Below are positions 60,159 to 64,000 of a stretch of 64,000 bases of DNA, piece after piece. Numbering within the stretch: the first letter of the stretch is position 1; every line of letters starts with the position of its first letter. Location: NCBI RefSeq assembly GCF_031846645.1, contig NZ_JAVRHN010000010.1, positions 74,757 to 138,756 of the forward strand, written 5' to 3'. Made by a program: the position numbers and the translations under genes. The notes under the pieces are model-generated. The model was not told the DNA's origin. It ran no database searches and saw only the letters and a list, made by a program, of their open reading frames with translations. This DNA is from Autumnicola psychrophila (lineage in GTDB: Bacteria > Bacteroidota > Bacteroidia > Flavobacteriales > Flavobacteriaceae).

Positions 60159-61157
60159 ATGGAAACATATACTGCCAACAAAGACCGTTACGAAAATATG
60201 CAATACCGAAGATGCGGAAAAAGTGGAATTCTGCTTCCTCTTCTTTCCCTCGGCTTATGGCACAACTTCGGTGATAATGACGATTTTGACAACGCCAGGA
60301 ATATTCTGCGAACTGCTTTTGATAACGGAATTACCCATTTTGACCTTGCCAATAACTATGGACCTCCATACGGATCTGCCGAGAAAAATTTCGGAAAAAT
60401 CTTTAAAGAAGATTTTAAGCAATATCGGGATGAGCTAATAATTTCTACCAAAGCCGGCTGGGATATGTGGCCCGGGCCTTATGGCAATTTTGGATCCAGA
60501 AAATACCTTATTGCAAGTCTCGACCAGTCCCTTAAAAGAATGGGATTGGATTATGTCGACATTTTTTACCACCACAGGCCAGACCCTGACACTCCGCTGG
60601 AAGAAACCATGGGCGCGCTTGACCAAATTGTGAGATCGGGAAAAGCGTTGTATGTTGGAATTTCGCAGTACTCTTCAAAAGACACTGCCAGGGCTGCAGA
60701 AATTTTGAGGGAACAGGGAACTCCATTTCTTATTCACCAGCCGCGTTATAATATGATGGATCGCTGGGTGGAAGATGGATTACTAAATACATTAGAACGT
60801 GAAGGAATTGGAAGCATTGTATTTTCACCACTGGAACAGGGAATATTAACGTCAAAATATCTCAACGGAATTCCAGAAGATTCCCGCGCAGCAACTAAAG
60901 GCAGCTATTTAGACGAATCCCAAATTACACCAGAAGTGGTAGATCAGGTTCAGAAATTGAATAAAATCGCCGAATCCAGAAATCAAAGTCTGGCCCAAAT
61001 GGCAGTAGCATGGCTATTAAAAGATGAGAGGGTGACTTCGGTTTTAGTCGGCGTTAGTAAAGTTTCTCAATTAGAAGATAATATTGCTGCTCTTGGTAAT
61101 TTAAATTTTACTGAAGACGAACTGCAGAAAATTGAAAAAATTCTTAACAAGGATTAA
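60159..61157 (+). CDS. Aldo/keto reductase, YghZ-like (glyceraldehyde-3-phosphate-type)
   Basis: The 332-residue cytosolic NADPH-dependent reductase has the AKR14-type N-terminus (MQYRRCGKSGILLPLLSLGL), the catalytic DLANNYGPPYGSAE (near 68), STKAGWDMWPGPYG with the Lys (near 101), DIFYHHRPDPDTPLEETMGA (near 147) and the cofactor-binding SVLVGVSKVSQLEDN near the end. These match the YghZ/GprA group that reduces L-glyceraldehyde 3-phosphate and methylglyoxal. The internal residues 1-15 (METYTANKDRYEN) are a typical extension. A tandem-repeat block follows. Confidence 0.9.
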   Translation: METYTANKDRYENMQYRRCGKSGILLPLLSLGLWHNFGDNDDFDNARNILRTAFDNGITHFDLANNYGPPYGSAEKNFGKIFKEDFKQYRDELIISTKAGWDMWPGPYGNFGSRKYLIASLDQSLKRMGLDYVDIFYHHRPDPDTPLEETMGALDQIVRSGKALYVGISQYSSKDTARAAEILREQGTPFLIHQPRYNMMDRWVEDGLLNTLEREGIGSIVFSPLEQGILTSKYLNGIPEDSRAATKGSYLDESQITPEVVDQVQKLNKIAESRNQSLAQMAVAWLLKDERVTSVLVGVSKVSQLEDNIAALGNLNFTEDELQKIEKILNKD

Positions 61158-61740
61158 GACCATTTGTAGTGGAAAGTGAAGAGAGAAACTTAGCTGAAAG
61201 ACCATATAAGGACATTAAGAAATTGTTCTTATATTCATGGAAGACTACTGAGTTTCAATATTTGGCATTTAGGAGCCTCCATCTTAAATAGAGGAAAATG
61301 AAGAGAGGAAAGATCGCTTCCTGAAAAACAATCTACCTACGTAAGTAGTTAAAAATTATTCGTGTTTGCGGTGAAATTGAAGTTCGATAATTGCCATTTT
61401 GGAGACTTCATCTTAAATAGTGGAAAGTGAAGAGACGAAAGAACTTTGCTGAAAGACCTTTTGCGCAACTTAAAAATTATTCGTGTATCTGCGGTGAAAC
61501 TGAAATTCGATAATTGCCATTTAGGAGCCTCCATCTTAAATAGAGGAAAGTGAAGAGAGGAAAGATCGCTTCCTGAAGAACAATCTACGTAAGTGGTTAA
61601 AAACTATTCGTGTTTGTGGTGAAACTGAAGTTCGATAATTGCCATTTAGGAGCATCCTTTTAAGCTGAAGTAAGGACAAGAAATTACTTTCAGTGAATTA
61701 CTTTTTGCGGAAATCTACGGTTGAATTTAAAGGATTTAGA
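61158..61740. repeat. Tandem repeats of about 125 bp, four copies
   Basis: Each unit begins TTCGATAATTGCCATTT(A/T)GG followed by CTCCATCTTAAATAG, GGAAA(G/A)TGAAGAGAG, a GATCGCTTCCTGA part, AAAAATTATTCGTGTTTG and (G)GTGAAACTGAAG. Starts lie at 61254 (diverged), 61383, 61506 and 61631, so the unit sizes are 123-129 bp. A partial unit is visible from about 61160. No coding function is seen; short frames across the block are repeat-derived. The remainder up to the manA end is featureless. Confidence 0.75.
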
Positions 61741-62712
61741 TTAATTGATACTGACTTCTAAAAGCTCACAATTTTCTCCCTGGATATCCACTTTCTGAAT
61801 TTTTGCCGGAATTAAAACTGTTTGCCCCTGCTTAATATTTTCGGAGTTGCCGTTAATACTTATTTCGGCTTCGCCGCTCACACACATGTAAATTACAAAC
61901 GAATCCAATTCTGAATAATCCTTCTTTACCTTCCCCTTCACCGGAAGAAAATTGGTTGTAAAATATTGACACCGCGCAATATTAGAAGACTGATTAATTT
62001 TTTTTTCGTAGCTAAGCTTAAAATCATCTTTTCTTTCGAAATCGATGGCATCTATGGCAAGGGCTGTATGAAGTTCCCGGCCGTTACCATCTGCATCCTT
62101 TCTATCCCAATCATATATTCTATAGGTAATATCTGATGTCTGCTGAATTTCAGCCAGTAAAACTCCGGCTCCTATAGCGTGAACCTTTCCTGTATTTATA
62201 AAAAAACTGTCTCCTTTTTTCACCTCCTCAAAATTTAGGAGCTTTGTAATTTCACCAGCTTCAAGAGCCTGCAAATAGTCATCCCTACTGATAGTTTCTT
62301 TAAAGCCAACATTTATTTTGGCATTATCATCGCCCTGCATGATATACCACATTTCGGTTTTACCAAAAGAATTATGACGCTTCTTTGCAAGCCTGTCGTT
62401 AGGGTGCAATTGAACTGAGAGTTCTGTCCTCGCGTCAATAAACTTTATAAGTAAAGGAAAATCATTACCAAACTGTTCATATATTTTTTCACCAACTAAT
62501 TCCCCCTTTTTTTCTTCTAAAAGTGTTTTTAAAGAAGTACCTCGTAAAGGACCATTTTCAATAACCGAAACATTATCCTGCACTCCAGAAATCTCCCAAC
62601 TCTCACCTAGATTTTCAACTACAGAATGTTTGTTTAAAATATCCTTTAGCTTATTTCCACCCCAAATCTTTTCCTTAAGTATTGGTGTAAACTTTAATGG
62701 GTAATTTGACAT
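61741..62712 (-). CDS. manA: Mannose-6-phosphate isomerase, class I-like
   Basis: The 323-residue cytosolic enzyme interconverts mannose 6-phosphate and fructose 6-phosphate. It has a cupin fold with the zinc ligands in LSVQLHPNDRLA (His, near 97-103) and KTEMWYIMQG (Glu, near 114-123), VHAIGAGVLLAEIQQTSDIT with the third His (near 175), and a C-terminal half-barrel (GEAEISINGNSENIKQGQTV). The length fits the short Gram-positive/Bacteroidota type. It supplies mannose derivatives for polysaccharide synthesis. A tandem-repeat block lies downstream. Confidence 0.92.
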   Translation of the reverse strand: MSNYPLKFTPILKEKIWGGNKLKDILNKHSVVENLGESWEISGVQDNVSVIENGPLRGTSLKTLLEEKKGELVGEKIYEQFGNDFPLLIKFIDARTELSVQLHPNDRLAKKRHNSFGKTEMWYIMQGDDNAKINVGFKETISRDDYLQALEAGEITKLLNFEEVKKGDSFFINTGKVHAIGAGVLLAEIQQTSDITYRIYDWDRKDADGNGRELHTALAIDAIDFERKDDFKLSYEKKINQSSNIARCQYFTTNFLPVKGKVKKDYSELDSFVIYMCVSGEAEISINGNSENIKQGQTVLIPAKIQKVDIQGENCELLEVSIN

Positions 62713-62970
62713 TGTGATTTTTTGAATTGTTTAGTGAGTCAAATATAGTTTTTAATATGCTTCCGCAAAAATTAAGATTTTAGAGCACTTACCTTTCTAG
62801 CCCAATTTTTCGGTTGAGAGAAATAGTAGTATATAGAAGAAATACTATTCATCGAGAAAATGTTGAATTTGAAAGATTATCTTTCCCCCTCTTTATCTTT
62901 ATAGGAAATTAGCTATATATTTACATCACCAAATCTACAATTTACTACCTGCTTAGCTAAGACTATAAAC

Positions 62971-63234
62971 ATGTCAGCTTTGATTCAGGAAATCAATTAC
63001 ATACAAACAACAGAAGAAGAGTATAACCAAATTGCTTCTGTAAAAATATTAGTAGATGAGGTCTACGCTAAAGGAAATTTCTTCCAATTACCCCTAAAGA
63101 CTTTAGAGTTAATTAGGCGCTTCAATACGTTATTCAATCGTATTGTAAAAGAGGAAGAACAAAATCCCAGCCTTGTAAACCAACTGGTCATAAATTCCCA
63201 ATATCTGGAACAGCAATTAATCCAGGAATTGTAG
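62971..63234 (+). CDS. Small hypothetical protein, 87 residues
   Basis: The protein (MSALIQEINYIQTTEEEYNQ start) is mainly charged and helical, with no signal peptide, Cys or membrane segment. No family is recognised. A TATATTTAC site lies 50 bp upstream and resembles the promoter consensus. It precedes tRNA-Arg by 140 bp. Length, lysine/glutamate-rich composition and promoter suggest a real gene. Confidence 0.55.
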   Translation: MSALIQEINYIQTTEEEYNQIASVKILVDEVYAKGNFFQLPLKTLELIRRFNTLFNRIVKEEEQNPSLVNQLVINSQYLEQQLIQEL

Positions 63235-63332
63235 CGGCTACTTTAGTCGCTTTTTTATTGCCTGATAATAAGGATCTTCCGGATTTTTATAAAAAAAATT
63301 TCATTCTGATACATTTTTTTAAATAAAAAACA

Positions 63333-63362
63333 TTGTTTTCTATGCAAAGAGGGTTATATTTG
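63333..63362 (+). promoter_or_regulatory. Promoter of tRNA-Arg
   Basis: TTG (63333-63335) and TATATTTG (63355-63362) are separated by 19 bp, the standard -33/-7 spacing of Bacteroidota promoters. The -7 box ends 13 bp before the mature tRNA. Confidence 0.65.
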
Positions 63363-63375
63363 CAACCGCAAAAAC

Positions 63376-63452
<77 letters not shown>

Positions 63453-63454
63453 CG

Positions 63455-63486
63455 AAACCTCTGGAAATCCAGGGGTTTTGTTTTTT
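63455..63486 (+). terminator. Terminator of tRNA-Arg
   Basis: AAACCTCTGG pairs with CCAGGGGTTT around AAAT, followed by TGTTTTTT. It is directly behind the tRNA. Confidence 0.7.
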
Positions 63487-63537
63487 AATAACACTGCCAA
63501 TTTAGGGATAATACCGGATCAAGCCTAATTGTTGTGT

Positions 63538-63723
63538 TTATGCAAGAATTGTAGTCAATCTATAGAGGAAGAATTCCACATTTTTTACACCTCTAAATTG
63601 GGCTCTAAATGCTTTTATTTTTGAATTCAAAGATTCTGCTAATGTGTTTGTGCTTCTGTTCTTGAAGTAGTTTAAGATTATCAAGGGCCAAAATATTTTA
63701 CGGTTACTAAATCCACCGGGATG
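63538..63723 (-). pseudogene. C-terminal fragment of an ISL3-like transposase
   Basis: The minus-strand frame reads NYFKNRSTNTLAESLNSKIK, AFRAQFRGVKNVEFFLYRL, then TTILA and a stop. STN..AESFN.KIKAFR..FRGV.....FL.RL is the end of ISL3/ISAon1-type transposases of Bacteroidota. The upstream part has a stop and is missing, so it is inactive. It lies just beyond the tRNA-Arg gene. Confidence 0.7.
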
Positions 63724-63817
63724 TAAGAATATGATTTATTCCAAGTCCAATGGATCAAGTGTATTGGCCATATCGCTTGTTTTCAAACGAATAAATATTA
63801 TTTAATTGATCTTTCAA

Positions 63818-64000
63818 AGTAGCACAAAACGAACTGATATAGACTCAATTTAAAACTAAAAGTGGCACAATTTGAACCGAAAGACCTGGTAGTAACCTGT
63901 CTAAATCACTGGCACGATTCGATCCGAGATATCCAACAACCATACTTCCGAAATTTATCGAAAAAATTACCACTTGCGGCTGGATGAGATTAATATAGCT
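63818..64000 (+). mobile_element. IS21-like element end with tandem terminal repeats
   Basis: Three related units occur in one direction: AGTAGCACAAAACGAACTGA (63818, diverged), AGTGGCACAATTTGAACCGA (63861) and ACTGGCACGATTCGATCCGA (63908), about 43-47 bp apart. IS21-family ends carry such repeated transposase-binding sites. The sequence continues beyond the window, so a transposase (istA/istB) may follow. A mutated unit occurs at 27260 in opposite orientation. Confidence 0.55.

Noticed and set aside
61349..61534. Open frame of 61 codons on the minus strand.
   Set aside because: It lies wholly inside the tandem-repeat block and consists of the repeated unit.
61158..61740. CRISPR array.
   Set aside because: The repeated unit is about 125 bp and nearly all of it is repeated; there are no short repeats with unique spacers and no cas genes.

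Overview
The window looks like chromosomal DNA of a marine or soil member of the Flavobacteriia (Bacteroidota), in the Gramella/Salegentibacter/Zunongwangia range. The signs are low to moderate GC, promoters of the TAnnTTTG type, few Shine-Dalgarno sequences, ATP-type PEP carboxykinase, RND efflux pumps with a fused outer-membrane factor, DUF6660-type small proteins and pectin-degradation genes. No marker gene fixes genus or species.

Layout: (1) 0-1.5 kb: partial STAS/SEC14 protein, ribulose-phosphate epimerase, OsmC-type peroxidase. (2) 1.7-15 kb, minus strand: a heavy-metal island with a Cys-rich four-helix metal-binding protein, a P1B-4 ATPase (SPC motif), a membrane AlbA_2 protein, a P1B-2 (Zn/Cd/Pb) ATPase, a Fur-family repressor, a PII-like protein, a CzcB adaptor, a CzcA-CzcC fusion and a small secreted protein. 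(3) 15.4-18 kb, plus strand: a mercury-type operon (ArsR regulator, MerTP fusion, MerA-like reductase, GDCCVxC protein), then an APC permease. (4) 19.5-20.6 kb: an intergenic zone with a possible small-RNA unit and IS scars. (5) 20.7-36.7 kb: an AraC regulator divergent from a secreted carbohydrate cluster with DUF1593 (nucleoside-hydrolase-like) proteins, glycoside-hydrolase-like proteins, a PL1 pectate lyase and a GH105 hydrolase. It lacks SusC/SusD, is internally duplicated, and is riddled with pseudogenes and IS4/IS21 remnants. (6) 37.3-46 kb: a PAS histidine kinase, pckA, an SLC13 permease, a universal stress protein, a TonB protein and an aldo/keto reductase. (7) 46.2-49.1 kb: a TPP riboswitch with a terminator, followed by four overlapping genes (methyltransferase, AIR-synthase-like, divergent ThiE-like, Trm112-like). 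(8) 49.1-55.8 kb: a second Czc-type operon (CDF transporter, CzcB, CzcA-CzcC fusion, DUF6660 protein). (9) 56-63.2 kb: housekeeping and metabolic genes (surE, lipid kinase, deoC-deoD, aldo/keto reductase, manA) and a block of about 125-bp tandem repeats. (10) 63.3-64 kb: tRNA-Arg(TCT) followed by ISL3- and IS21-type remnants.

How the parts work together: the two Czc clusters and two P-type ATPases would export divalent cations, with the small His/Cys-rich proteins as likely periplasmic metal-binding partners and the Fur-family protein as a likely repressor. The mer genes import and reduce mercury-like ions. The 21-37 kb cluster appears to cut pectin (PL1), process the unsaturated ends (GH105), and act on further glycosidic substrates through DUF1593 and GH-like proteins. 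The TPP-riboswitch operon is the most promising candidate for an undescribed pathway: its gene content resembles thiamine metabolism, but key ThiE residues are changed and a Trm112-paired methyltransferase is present. All functional statements come from reading sequence motifs; no database search was run.
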